Shown: in pieces, positions 44,776-53,326 of the stretch
How the letters are laid out: every line of letters starts with the position of its first letter
Position numbering within the stretch: position 1 is the stretch's first letter
Assembly (NCBI GenBank): GCA_963731105.1
Contig: CAVSUM010000022.1
Span: 100,355-164,354, forward strand
DNA from: RPQJ01 sp963731105
Lineage (GTDB): Bacteria; Pseudomonadota; Gammaproteobacteria; Steroidobacterales; Steroidobacteraceae
DNA: 64,000 nucleotides
Direction: 5' to 3'
The notes under the pieces: generated by a model
What the model was told of the DNA's origin: nothing
Database searches by the model: none
Seen by the model: only the letters and a program-made list of their open reading frames with translations
Program-made: the position numbers and the translations under genes

Positions 44776-47157
44776 TTATTTGTCTCGGATCGTGGCGTCG
44801 AGCTCCCGTTCCAGGCCTGCGACGACCTGCGCCACGACGGCATCTGTGTCAACGTCGGTAAGGGTGCGGGAAATATCCTGCAAATTCAAGCCTATCGCCA
44901 CGCTTTTGAAACCGTCTGCGATGCCCTGGCCGCGGTAAATGTCAAATACCACGACCCCCGTCAGCAGGCCGCCGGCCGCCCTGCGCACCGTGCCGAGCAG
45001 CGCCTCGACCGGCACCGATTCGGCGACCAGCACGGCGAGATCGCGGCGTACCGCCGGAAAACGCGAAATCTCCGCCATCCGGGGCACCCGGGCCTCGAGT
45101 CCGGACTCAGTCTCGATCTCGAACAGCACGGCGGAATATGTCAACTCGAGCCGTCGCATCACCTCCGGGTGCAGGCGACCCAGCCAGCCGACCGCAACGC
45201 CGTTACGCAGGATTCGCGCGCACTGGCCCGGGTGCAGCGCCGGATGGCTGCCCGGCTCGAAGCTGAACTCGCCGACCGCCCCGGTGGCACGCAGCACCGC
45301 ATCGACGTCGGCCCGCACGTCGAAGAAATCCACGTCCGCCGCCACGATACCCCACTGCTCCGGCAACGCCGGCCAGCGGCGATGCCGGCGAGCACCGGGA
45401 TCTCGTGCAGCGTGCCGCCCTCGACCTGGAACTTCCGGCCCAGCTCGAACAGGCGCACGCGCGGCTGCTGGCGACGCTGGTTCTCCCCGAGCGCCCGCAC
45501 CAGCCCGGGCCACAGCGACACGCGCATCTCCGCGAGGTCCGCGGAAATCGGATTGGCGAGCCGCAGCGTGGGCTCGCCCGGGCACAGCACCGCCTGCAAC
45601 TGCGGGTCGACGAAGCTGTAGGTGATCGCCTCGTGGTAGCCGCGCTGCACTAGCAGGTCGGCAACCGTCTCCGGCGTCACGCGTGTTTCCGCGATGGCGG
45701 GAATCGCGAGCGGCGTCGCCGGGTCGGTTTCCGGGATGCGATCGAAGCCGTGCACGCGCGCCACTTCCTCGATCAGGTCCTCCTCGATCGCAATGTCGAA
45801 GCGCCACGACGGCGGCGTGACGCGCCACTCGGCCGCACCCTGCTCCACCTGCATGCCGAGCCGGCGCAGGATGTCGCCGATCCCGGTGTCGTCGATCGTC
45901 ACGCCGATCACGCGACGGGCGCGCTCCGGGCGAAAACGCACCGCCGCACGCGGCGGCAGTTCGCCGCGCAATTCGGTGACCTCGGTCGGCCCCGGCGTGC
46001 CGCCGGCGCAGGCCAGCAGCAACTCGGTGGCACGCTCGATGGCGCGCTCCTGCAGCGTCGGGTCCACGCCGCGCTCGAAGCGCTGCGACGCGTCGGTGAC
46101 GAGTCCGTAGCGACGGCCGCGTCCGGCGATCGCCTGTGGCTGAAAGTAGGCCACTTCGAGCAGCACGTCGGTCGTTGCGGCACCGATGCCCGTGTGCTCG
46201 CCGCCCATCACGCCCGCGAGGCCAAGCACTTTGGCGTGATCCGCGATGACGAGCACCGATTCGTCGAGCACCACGTCGCGACCGTCGAGCAGTCGCAACG
46301 TCTCGCCGGCGTGCGCACGACGTACGACGATGCCGCCGTCGAGCTCGCGCAGGTCGTACGCGTGCATCGGCTGGCCGAGCTCGAGCATCACGTAGTTGGT
46401 GACGTCGACCACCGCACTGATCGAGCGCAGTCCGGAGCGTCGCAGCCGCTCGCGCAGCCACATCGGCGCCTGTGCCTGCGGCTGCACGCCGCGGATCACC
46501 CGCGCCGCAAAGCGAGCGCAACCGGCGCCAGGCGCCAGCTCGACCGGGAAACGCTCCGTGGATTGCGCCGGCACGGCATGCAGTGCCGGACCGCCGAGCG
46601 TGGTGCCCGTGAGCACCGCCGCCTCGCGCGCCACGCCGAGCACACCCATGCAGTCGCCACGGTTGGGCGTCAGGTTGATCTCGAGCAGCGTGTCGGCAAG
46701 GTCGAGCGCCGCCGTGATCGACTGGCCCACCACGCAGTCGGCCGGCAGTTCGAGCAGGCCACTCGAGTCTTCGGCGAGACCGAGCTCGCGTGCCGAACAG
46801 AGCATGCCGTGCGACTCGACGCCGCGCAGCTTCGCCTGCTTGATCTCCATGCCGCCCGGCATCTTCGTGCCGACGGTGGCGAGCGGCGCCTTCAGGCCCA
46901 CGCGCGCGTTGGGCTGCGCCGCACACGATCTGCAGCGGCTCGGAACCGCCCGCCTGCACCTTGCAGACGCTGAGACTGTCGGCATTCGGGTGCTTGCCGC
47001 ACTCGACGATCTCGCCGACCACGATGCCGGCGAGCGACGGCGCCGCCGGCTCGATGCCCTCGACCTCGAGCCCCGCCATGGTCAGGCGGGTGGCGAGATC
47101 GCGCGCCTCCGCCGGCGTGCCGAGCCATTCGTTCAACCAGTTGACGCTGATGCGCAT
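44776..47157 (-). CDS. pheT: phenylalanyl-tRNA synthetase beta subunit (two frameshifts)
   Basis: Forms the alpha2-beta2 enzyme that charges tRNA-Phe. Domain order: N-terminal MRISVNWLNEWLGTPAEARD, the tRNA-binding OB part (VVGEIVECGKHPNADSLSVC), B3/B4 editing region (NLTPNRGDCMGVLGVAREAA), B5, the catalytic-like core and the C-terminal anticodon-binding fold ending LERELDATIRDK. One base inserted near 46918 and two near 45371 (or one lost) break the frame; correcting them gives IVCGAQPNARVGLKAPLATV and AGRLPEQWGIVAADVDFFDV and 792 residues, the usual size. Start ATG 47157; pheS ends 16 bp upstream. Confidence 0.94.
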   Translation of the reverse strand: MRISVNWLNEWLGTPAEARDLATRLTMAGLEVEGIEPAAPSLAGIVVGEIVECGKHPNADSLSVCKVQAGGSEPLQIVCGAAQRARGPEGAARHRRHEDAGRHGDQAGEAARRRVARHALFGTRARSRRRLEWPARTAGRLRGGPVDHGGARPCRHAARDQPDAQPWRLHGCARRGARGGGAHGHHARRSGTACRAGAIHGAFPGRAGAWRRLRSLCGAGDPRRAAAGTGADVAARAAATLRTALDQCGGRRHQLRDARARPADARVRPARARRRHRRTSCARRRDVATARRSRRGARRIGARHRGSRQSAWPRGRDGRRAHGHRCRNDRRAARSGLLSATGDRRTRPSLRTRHRRVAALRARRGPDAAGARHRACHRVAAGLRRRHAGADRGHRIARRTAAACGGAFSPGARPSRDRRDDRRHRDRRHPAPARHAGGAGCGRVARHAAVVALRHCDRGGPDRGSGARARLRSHPGNRPGDAARDSRHRGNTRDAGDGCRPASAARLPRGDHLQLRRPAVAGGAVPGRAHAAARQSDFRGPRGDARVAVARAGAGARGEPASPAAARAPVRAGPEVPGRGRHAARDPGARRHRRWPALPEQWGIVAADVDFFDVRADVDAVLRATGAVGEFSFEPGSHPALHPGQCARILRNGVAVGWLGRLHPEVMRRLELTYSAVLFEIETESGLEARVPRMAEISRFPAVRRDLAVLVAESVPVEALLGTVRRAAGGLLTGVVVFDIYRGQGIADGFKSVAIGLNLQDISRTLTDVDTDAVVAQVVAGLERELDATIRDK

Positions 47158-47173
47158 GACGACTCCCCGCGAC

Positions 47174-48205
47174 TCAACCGAACTGGCGCAGGAAGCGCAG
47201 GTCGTTCTCGAAGTACAGGCGGATGTCGTTCACGCCGTAGCGCAGCATCGCCAGCCGCTCGATGCCCATGCCGAACGCGTAGCCCGTGTAGCGCTCGGCA
47301 TCGATGTTGACGTTGCGCAGCACGTTCGGGTGCACCATGCCGCAGCCGGCGATCTCGAGCCAGCCGGTGTTCTTGCACACGCGGCAACCCTGCCCGCTGC
47401 AGAACACGCACTCGATGTCGACTTCGGCCGAAGGCTCGGTGAACGGGAAATACGAAGGACGGAAGCGGATGCCGAGCTTGCGCTCGAAGAACTGTTCCAC
47501 GAAGTGGTGCAGCACCGAGCGCAGGTGCGCGAAGCTCACGCCCTCGTCGACCACGAGGCCCTCGACCTGGTGGAACATCGGCGTGTGGGTGACGTCCGAG
47601 TCGCAGCGGTAGACGCGCCCGGGCATGATCATGCGCAGCGGCGGCTGGTCGCGCAGCATGGCGCGCACCTGCACCGGCGAGGTGTGCGTGCGCAGCAGCC
47701 GGCCGTCCGGGAAGTAGAACGTGTCGTGCATCGCCCGCGCCGGATGATCGGCCGGGATGTTGAGCGCCTCGAAGTTGTGCCAGTCGTCCTCGACCTCGGG
47801 GCCTTCCTCGACCGAGAACCCGGCGTTGCGGAACAGCGCCTCGATGCGGCGCCGCGCCCGGCTCACCGGATGCAGGCCGCCCGGCTGCTGGCCGCGCCCG
47901 GGCTGCGTGACGTCGATGCGGCCCGCGGCGAGCTGCTGCTCGAGTGCGTCCTGCTCGAGCGTGGCCTGCCGCGCCGCCAGTTGCGCCGCCAGTTCGTCGC
48001 GCGCGGCGTTGATGCGCGCGCCCGCTTCGCGCCGCTCGTCGGGCGCCATGCCGCCGAGCCCCTTGAGCAGCGCGGTGATCGCGCCCTTCTTGCCGAACAG
48101 CTCGACCTTGAGCGCCTCGAGCGCGCCGAGGTCGGCACTGGCCGCGATGCGCGAGCGCGCATTGGCGGCGAGCTGGTCGAGGTTGGTGAGTGGCTGGTCG
48201 GTCAT
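47174..48205 (-). CDS. pheS: phenylalanyl-tRNA synthetase alpha subunit
   Basis: Catalytic subunit of class II PheRS, 343 residues. The class II motifs are in FEALNIPADHPARAMHDTFY, GRVYRCDSDVTHTPMFHQVE (motif 2) and GYAFGMGIERLAMLRYG (motif 3); the N-terminal coiled coil is residues 10-90. Start ATG 48205 (MTDQPLTNLDQLAANARSRI). The preceding bases are a GGGACAGTCCC repeat lying directly against the ATG. A terminator separates it from rplT. Confidence 0.96.
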   Translation of the reverse strand: MTDQPLTNLDQLAANARSRIAASADLGALEALKVELFGKKGAITALLKGLGGMAPDERREAGARINAARDELAAQLAARQATLEQDALEQQLAAGRIDVTQPGRGQQPGGLHPVSRARRRIEALFRNAGFSVEEGPEVEDDWHNFEALNIPADHPARAMHDTFYFPDGRLLRTHTSPVQVRAMLRDQPPLRMIMPGRVYRCDSDVTHTPMFHQVEGLVVDEGVSFAHLRSVLHHFVEQFFERKLGIRFRPSYFPFTEPSAEVDIECVFCSGQGCRVCKNTGWLEIAGCGMVHPNVLRNVNIDAERYTGYAFGMGIERLAMLRYGVNDIRLYFENDLRFLRQFG

Positions 48206-48207
48206 AG

Positions 48208-48284
48208 GGGACTGTCCCTGCAGCGAAGCGAGAGGGGACTGTCCCCTCCGGAAGGGACAGTCACCCTGCGGGTGACAGTCCCCA
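48208..48284. repeat. GGGACAGTCCC repeat cluster before pheS
   Basis: Several palindromic copies, GGGGACTGTCCC twice, then GGGACAGTCACCC and GGGTGACAGTCCCC, fill the space between the rplT terminator and the pheS start codon. The pheS ribosome-binding bases (AGGGAC on the minus strand) are part of the repeat. It is the same family as at 7109-7153. Confidence 0.75.
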
Positions 48285-48322
48285 AAAAAGAGGCCGGGCC
48301 GCTTGCGCGCCCCGGCCTCGTC
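48284..48322 (-). terminator. rho-independent terminator between rplT and pheS
   Basis: On the minus strand GAGGCCGGG...CCCGGCCTC forms a stem directly followed by TTTTTTGGGG. It lies 40 bp after the rplT stop and 80 bp before pheS. It either ends infC-rpmI-rplT or works as an attenuator for pheST. I looked for a Phe-rich leader ORF between rplT and the stem and found none. Confidence 0.88.
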
Positions 48323-48362
48323 TGGTCGTCGGCACGGGCCCCAGGCCCGCGCCACGCGTTCA

Positions 48363-48722
48363 TCAGGTTCCGAGACTCGCCTTGGCCTGTTCGGCGATCT
48401 TGCCGAACGCCTCGATGTCGTGGACCGCGAGGTCCGCCAGCATCTTGCGATCGACCTCGAATCCGGCGGCCTTGAGGCCGGCGATCATGCGGCTGTAGCT
48501 CAGGTCGTAGCTGCGCGCGGCCGCATTGATGCGCGTGATCCACAGCGCGCGCATGTCGCGCTTCTTGGTGCGGCGGTCACGATAGGCGTACTGGCCGGCC
48601 TTGATGACCGCCTGCTTCGCCGTGCGGAACACCTTGCGGCGTGCGTTGTAGTAGCCCTTCGCCTTCGCGAGGATCTTCTTGTGCCGGCGCCCAGCGATGA
48701 CGCCACGTTTGACTCGTGCCAT
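48363..48722 (-). CDS. rplT: 50S ribosomal protein L20
   Basis: 119 residues, highly basic, beginning MARVKRGVIAGRRHKKILAK and containing KGYYNARRKVFRTAKQAVIK, YAYRDRRTKKRDMRALWITR and LSYSRMIAGLKAAGFEVDRK, all diagnostic. In relatives L20 binds 23S rRNA early in assembly and represses the infC-rpmI-rplT message. Start ATG 48722, 11 bp after rpmI. Confidence 0.98.
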   Translation of the reverse strand: MARVKRGVIAGRRHKKILAKAKGYYNARRKVFRTAKQAVIKAGQYAYRDRRTKKRDMRALWITRINAAARSYDLSYSRMIAGLKAAGFEVDRKMLADLAVHDIEAFGKIAEQAKASLGT

Positions 48723-48733
48723 GGGTCACCTCC

Positions 48734-48928
48734 TCAGGCGTGGGGCAGCATTTGTGCGAGACGGCCGAGATCCTGCTTGGCGACCTGGGTCGGGCCGCGC
48801 AGCTGGCGTTTCCGCTTGCTCGTCTTCTTGGTCAGAATGTGTCGCTTCTGCGACTGGCCGCGCTTGAAGCCGTTCGCCGTTTTGCGAAAGCGCTTCGACG
48901 CGGCCCGGTTGGTCTTCAACTTGGGCAT
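48734..48928 (-). CDS. rpmI: 50S ribosomal protein L35
   Basis: 64 residues: MPKLKTNRAASKRFRKTANG, then FKRGQSQKRHILTKKTSKRK. Very basic, standard length for L35. Start ATG 48928 with AGGAGTCC upstream. It lies between infC (76 bp gap) and rplT (11 bp gap). Confidence 0.98.
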   Translation of the reverse strand: MPKLKTNRAASKRFRKTANGFKRGQSQKRHILTKKTSKRKRQLRGPTQVAKQDLGRLAQMLPHA

Positions 48929-49004
48929 GTCGGACTCCTTGGTTAGCCCGTTTCACCGCGGGCGTTCCCGCGGATCGAGGGCGAAGATGCGGCCGCAGCC
49001 GCCC

Positions 49005-49529
49005 TTACTTCTTCTTCGGCCCCATCATCATGACCATCTGCCGGCCTTCCATGAGCGGGTGCTGCTCGACCACCGCGTAGGGCGCGAGGTCGTTCTGCAA
49101 CCGGATCAGCTTCTGCCTGCCGATGTCGGTGTGGGCCATCTCACGACCACGGAACCTCAGGGTTACCTTGGCCTTGTCCCCTTCCTCGAAAAAGCGGATC
49201 AGATTCCTGAGCTTGATCTGATAGTCGCCTTCGTCGGTGCCGGGACGAAACTTCACTTCCTTGACCTGGATCTGCTTCTGCTTCTTCTTCGCCGCGTGGG
49301 ACTTCTTGTTCGCTTCGAACAGGAACTTCCCGTAGTCGATGACGCGGCAGACCGGTGGGTCCGCCATCGGCGAGACTTCCACCAGGTCCAGCTCTTGCGA
49401 AGCAGCAAGCTGCAGCGCGTCGAAGCGGCTCATGACCCCGACCTGCTCGCCGTCTGCGCCGATGATGCGCAGCTGCGGGGCGGTGATCTCTTCATTACGC
49501 TTGATGCGCTTGGCCGTCGGAGTAGCGAT
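49005..49529 (-). CDS. infC: translation initiation factor IF-3, AUC start
   Basis: 174 residues with both IF-3 domains: N-terminal KRIKRNEEITAPQLRIIGAD and SRFDALQLAASQELDLVEVS, a Lys-rich linker (FEANKKSHAAKKKQKQIQVK), C-terminal VKFRPGTDEGDYQIKLRNLI and RQMVMMMGPKKK. The ATG at 49433 is internal. Upstream in the same frame the only start with a ribosome site is ATC 49529 (IATPTAKRIKR), nine bases after GGAGG. Non-AUG starts are normal for infC and allow IF-3 to limit its own synthesis. The ribosome site overlaps the thrS stop region. Confidence 0.96.
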   Translation of the reverse strand: MATPTAKRIKRNEEITAPQLRIIGADGEQVGVMSRFDALQLAASQELDLVEVSPMADPPVCRVIDYGKFLFEANKKSHAAKKKQKQIQVKEVKFRPGTDEGDYQIKLRNLIRFFEEGDKAKVTLRFRGREMAHTDIGRQKLIRLQNDLAPYAVVEQHPLMEGRQMVMMMGPKKK

Positions 49530-49532
49530 GCG

Positions 49533-51458
49533 TCATACCTCCAAAGTAACGCGGCCGCGGCTCGCGATTTCTTCGGCAAGCCTGGCTGCGAGGGCCTCGA
49601 GAGGCATCGCACCCAGGTCCTTGCCGTCGCGCGTGCGCACGGCCAGCGTGTTCGATCCCGATTCGCGGTCGCCCGCGACCAGCAGGTACGGTACCCGCTG
49701 CAGGGTGTGTTCGCGGATTTTATAGCCGACTTTCTCGTTTCGCAAATCTGTTTCGACCCGAAGCCCCTGATTTTTCAGGAATTCGGCCGCCCGGCGCACA
49801 AAATCGGCCTGTGCGTCGGTGATATTCATGACCACCGCCTGCACCGGGGCCAGCCAGGTCGGGAACTTGCCGGCGTGGTTTTCGATCAGGATGCCGAGGA
49901 ATCGCTCCATGGAGCCGAGCACCGCGCGGTGCAGCATGACCGGCCGATGGACGGCCCCGTCCTCGCCGACGTACTCGGCGCCGAGGCGCTCCGGGAGCAC
50001 GAAATCGACCTGCAGGGTGCCGCACTGCCAGTCGCGCCCGATGGCGTCGCGCAGCACGAACTCGAGCTTGGGACCGTAGAACGCGCCCTCGCCCGGGTTC
50101 ATCGTGTATTCGAGCCCCGCGGCCTCGATGGCGTGGCGCAGCGCGCCCTCGGACTTGTCCCAGGTGGCGTCGCTGCCCGCCCGCTTCTCCGGCCGGTCCG
50201 AGAACTTGACGCGCACCTCGTCGAAGCCGAAGTCGCGATACACGCTCAGCAGCAGGTCGCAGAAAGCCCGCGTCTCGGAGTCGATCTGGTCCTCGGTGCA
50301 GAAGATGTGCGCGTCGTCCTGCGTAAATGCGCGCACGCGCATCAGGCCATGCAGCGCGCCCGAGGGCTCGTTGCGGTGGCAGGCGCCGAACTCGGCCATG
50401 CGCAGCGGCAGGTCGCGGTACGACTTGATGCCCTGGCGGTAGATCAGCACGTGGCCCGGGCAGTTCATCGGCTTGACCGCGAGGATGCGCTCCTCGGACT
50501 CGGCGATGAACATGTTGGGCCGGTAGTTCTCCCAGTGCCCCGACTTCTCCCACAGCACGCGATCGATCAGCTGCGGCGTCTTGACCTCGACGTAGCCTGA
50601 CTGCTGCAGGCGGTCGCGCATGTACGCCTCGACCGTGCGCCACAGCGTGTGGCCCTTCGGGTGCCAGAACACGCTGCCCACCGCCTCTTCCTGCGTGTGG
50701 AACAGGCCGAGCTCGCGGCCGAGCTTGCGGTGGTCGCGCTTCTCGGCTTCCTCGAGGCGCGTCAGATAGGCCTTGAGGCTCTTCTCGTCCGCCCACGCGG
50801 TGCCGTAGATGCGCTGGAGCATCTCGTTCTTCGAGTCGCCGCGCCAGTAGGCGCCCGCGACCTTCATCAGCTTGAACGCGCCGAGCTTGCCGGTGCTCGG
50901 CACGTGCGGGCCGCGGCACAGGTCGAACCACTCGCCCTGGCCGTAGAGGCTGATGTCCTCGTTGGCCGGGATCGACGCGATGATCTCGGCCTTGTAGTGC
51001 TCGCCGATGCGCTTGAAGGTGGCGACCGCCTCGTCGCGCGGCATCAGCCGCCGCTCGACCTTGAGGTCGGCCTTGGCCAGCTCGTGCATCTTGGCCTCGA
51101 ACTTCGCGAGGTCCTCCGGCGTGAACGGCCGGCTGAACGCGAAGTCGTAGTAGAAGCCGTCCTCGATCACCGGGCCGATCGTGACCTGCGCCTGCGGATA
51201 GATGGCCTGCACGGCCTGCGCGAGCAGGTGCGCCGTGGAGTGGCGGATGATCTCGAGGCCATCGGGATCCCGGCCCGTGACGATCGCCACCTGGGCGTCG
51301 CGCTCGATCCGATGCGAGGTATCGACCAGCTTGCCGTCGACACGGCCGGCGAGCGCCGCCCGGGCGAGGCCCGCGCCGATGTTCGCCGCGACTTCCGCCA
51401 CGGTCACCGGATTGTCGAAGCTGCGTTGGCTGCCGTCAGGCAGGGTGATGACCGGCAT
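49533..51458 (-). CDS. thrS: threonyl-tRNA synthetase
   Basis: Class II synthetase, 641 residues from ATG 51458 (MPVITLPDGSQRSF). TGS and editing domains lead (HSTAHLLAQAVQAIYPQAQV with zinc-binding HSTAH), then the catalytic core (MNCPGHVLIYRQGIKSYRDL; FGACHRNEPSGALHGLMRVR, motif 2; MLHRAVLGSMERFLGILIEN, motif 3) and the anticodon domain. It ends in LEV four bases before the infC start. An in-frame ATG six codons upstream is possible. tRNA-Val lies 47 bp upstream on the same strand. Confidence 0.97.
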   Translation of the reverse strand: MPVITLPDGSQRSFDNPVTVAEVAANIGAGLARAALAGRVDGKLVDTSHRIERDAQVAIVTGRDPDGLEIIRHSTAHLLAQAVQAIYPQAQVTIGPVIEDGFYYDFAFSRPFTPEDLAKFEAKMHELAKADLKVERRLMPRDEAVATFKRIGEHYKAEIIASIPANEDISLYGQGEWFDLCRGPHVPSTGKLGAFKLMKVAGAYWRGDSKNEMLQRIYGTAWADEKSLKAYLTRLEEAEKRDHRKLGRELGLFHTQEEAVGSVFWHPKGHTLWRTVEAYMRDRLQQSGYVEVKTPQLIDRVLWEKSGHWENYRPNMFIAESEERILAVKPMNCPGHVLIYRQGIKSYRDLPLRMAEFGACHRNEPSGALHGLMRVRAFTQDDAHIFCTEDQIDSETRAFCDLLLSVYRDFGFDEVRVKFSDRPEKRAGSDATWDKSEGALRHAIEAAGLEYTMNPGEGAFYGPKLEFVLRDAIGRDWQCGTLQVDFVLPERLGAEYVGEDGAVHRPVMLHRAVLGSMERFLGILIENHAGKFPTWLAPVQAVVMNITDAQADFVRRAAEFLKNQGLRVETDLRNEKVGYKIREHTLQRVPYLLVAGDRESGSNTLAVRTRDGKDLGAMPLEALAARLAEEIASRGRVTLEV

Positions 51459-51505
51459 CGTCGTTGGTCCCGTCAAAGTTCACGATGACCCAGGTGCCGG
51501 GATCG

Positions 51506-51580
51506 TGGTGGGCGCACGTGGGATCGAACCACGGACCCCTACCATGTCAAGGTAGTGCTCTACCGCTGAGCTATGCGCCC
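51506..51580 (-). tRNA. tRNA-Val(GAC)
   Basis: Minus-strand cloverleaf: acceptor GGGCGCA/TGCGCCC, D arm TAGCTCAGCGGTAGAGCA, anticodon arm CTACC-TTGACAT-GGTAG with anticodon GAC, T arm CGTGGTTCGATCCCACG, encoded CCA. It lies just upstream of thrS and may share its transcript. Confidence 0.97.
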
Positions 51581-51609
51581 CAAAACGAGCCGCGAAGAAT
51601 AGCAGAAGA

Positions 51610-51728
51610 AAGGGGATGGGGGGTAGGGGGTAGGGGGTAGGGGGTAGTGCGAGCGGTGCAGCGGTTGCATCAACGTGTCGCGCACCTCCGACGACCCCTA
51701 CCCCTACCCCCTACCCCCTACCCCCTTC
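51610..51728. repeat. heptamer inverted repeat, TAGGGGG type (element C)
   Basis: Left arm 51610-51648 consists of GGGGGTA heptamers; right arm 51694-51728 of TACCCCC heptamers; the 45-base centre has no gene. The right arm runs into the 3' end of phoU, encoding its last residues GVGGRG and the TAG stop. The G-rich strand has at least four runs of four or more G spaced by TA, a G-quadruplex pattern. Confidence 0.85.
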
Positions 51729-52414
51729 TTCCTCGGCCTTTCCCCTTCCACCAGGTACAGCACCTGCTCGGCCACGTTCTTCGCGTGGTCGCCGATGCGC
51801 TCGAGCCCCTTGAGCGCGAAAATGGTGTCGACGGTCGCGCGCAGGAACTGCTGGTCTTCCATCGCGAACGACATCAGCTGCCGCAGCGCCGAGGCGAATT
51901 CCTCGTCGAGTTGCTTGTCGCGGTCGAGCACGTCCCGCGCCAGCACCGGATCGGCCTCGTCGAGCGCCCGGACGGCGTTGCGCAGCATCGAGGTCGACAG
52001 CGCCGCCATGTGCCGCAACGAGCGGGCCACCGCCGCCACCGGATCGTGCGGTGCCATGGCCCCCACCTTGGCGGCGAAGCGGGCGATCTTCTTCGACTCG
52101 TCGCCGACGCGTTCGAGCTCGAGCGCCGAGCGGGAGATGGCCCGCGCGGACCGCAGGTCGCTTGCCACGGGCTGGTGCAGCGCGATGAACGTCAGGCTCT
52201 CCTGGTCGATGCGCGCCTCGTAGTCGTTCACCTGCGGTTCACGGGACAGCACCATCTCGGCGAGGCGCAAGTCGCGCTCGAGCAGCGCCTTGACCGCGCT
52301 GCCCACCTGGTCGATCACCAGCCCTCCCATCTCGACGGCGTGGGTGCGCAGCTCGTGCAGCGCCTGGTCCACCGTCTTCGAGGTGTGGCCCTGGTGTGGG
52401 TCGGCAACGTGCAT
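51704..52414 (-). CDS. phoU: PhoU, pst-linked copy
   Basis: 236 residues in two PhoU three-helix repeats: TVDQALHELRTHAVEMGGLV, then ARAISRSALELERVGDESKK in repeat one and FLRATVDTIFALKGLERIGD, HAKNVAEQVLYLVEGE in repeat two, carrying the metal-binding E/DxxxD motifs. PhoU links the PstSCAB transporter to PhoR and keeps the pho regulon off when phosphate is plentiful. It lies 10 bp after pstB. The last residues (KKGVGGRG) are encoded by the heptamer repeat and are probably an accidental tail. Confidence 0.95.
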   Translation of the reverse strand: MHVADPHQGHTSKTVDQALHELRTHAVEMGGLVIDQVGSAVKALLERDLRLAEMVLSREPQVNDYEARIDQESLTFIALHQPVASDLRSARAISRSALELERVGDESKKIARFAAKVGAMAPHDPVAAVARSLRHMAALSTSMLRNAVRALDEADPVLARDVLDRDKQLDEEFASALRQLMSFAMEDQQFLRATVDTIFALKGLERIGDHAKNVAEQVLYLVEGERPRKKGVGGRG

Positions 52415-52424
52415 GGCGGGTCCG

Positions 52425-53321
52425 TCAGCCGTAGCGGCCGGTGATGTAGTCCTCGGTGGCCTTCTTCGAGGGGTTGGTGAAGATCTTCGAGGTGGCGTCC
52501 ACCTCGACGAGCTCGCCCAGGTACATGAACGCGGTGAAGTCGGAGACGCGCGCGGCCTGCTGCATGTTGTGCGTGACGATCAGCACGGTGACGCGCTGGC
52601 GCAGCTCGGTGATCAGCTCCTCGATCTTGGCGGTCGCGATCGGGTCGAGCGCCGAGGTGGGCTCGTCGAACAGCAGGATCTCGGGCTCGGTCGCGAGCGC
52701 ACGCGAAATGCACACGCGCTGCATCTGGCCGCCGGAGAGCGCCAGCGCCGAGTCGTTCAGCCGGTCCTTGACCTCGTCCCAGATCGCCGCGCCACGCAGC
52801 GCTTTCTCGACGCGTTCCGCGAGCTCGGTCCGGTTCGAGACGCCGCGCAACCGCAGGCCGTAGGCGACATTCTCGAACACCGACTTCGGAAACGGGTTCG
52901 GCTTCTGGAACACCATGCCGATGCGCATGCGCACTTCGATCGGATCCGTCTCCCGCCCGACCAGGTTGACGTTGTCGGGGCGCAGCGTGATCGCGCCCTC
53001 GTACCTCGTGTCCGCCTGCAGGTCGTGCATGCGGTTGAAGCAGCGCAGGAACGTGCTCTTGCCGCAGCCGGAGGGACCGATCAGCGCCGTCACCTGGTGC
53101 TCCGGTATCACCAGGTTGATGTTCTTCAGCGCCTGGTTGTTGCCGTACCAGAAGTTGAGCTTCTCGGCGGTGGCCTTGGCCGGGTTGGCGCGCGCGGATT
53201 TGCGGTCGTCCATCACGATCGACAGCGACGGCGTGTCGGAGCCCTGTGCGCTGGTTTCGCCTTGCATCTTCGCAGCCTGCCTCGGTGTGTTGACGGTCTG
53301 GATGTCGACGACAGTGTTCAT
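52425..53321 (-). CDS. pstB: PstB, phosphate ABC transporter ATPase
   Basis: 298 residues from ATG 53321. An N-terminal extension of about 45 residues precedes KLNFWYGNNQALKNINL. Walker A is LIGPSGCGKSTFLRCFNRMH, the Q-loop GMVFQKPNPFPKSVFENVAY, the signature LSGGQMQRVCISRALATEP, Walker B ILLFDEPTSALDP, H-loop VTHNMQQAARVSD. All typical of PstB. It lies between pstA and phoU. Confidence 0.97.
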   Translation of the reverse strand: MNTVVDIQTVNTPRQAAKMQGETSAQGSDTPSLSIVMDDRKSARANPAKATAEKLNFWYGNNQALKNINLVIPEHQVTALIGPSGCGKSTFLRCFNRMHDLQADTRYEGAITLRPDNVNLVGRETDPIEVRMRIGMVFQKPNPFPKSVFENVAYGLRLRGVSNRTELAERVEKALRGAAIWDEVKDRLNDSALALSGGQMQRVCISRALATEPEILLFDEPTSALDPIATAKIEELITELRQRVTVLIVTHNMQQAARVSDFTAFMYLGELVEVDATSKIFTNPSKKATEDYITGRYG

Positions 53322-53326
53322 CGGCC

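Noticed and set aside
48210..48355. N-terminal extension of pheS through the repeats
   Set aside because: It would translate the terminator and GGGACAGTCCC repeats. The PheS family start is at 48205.
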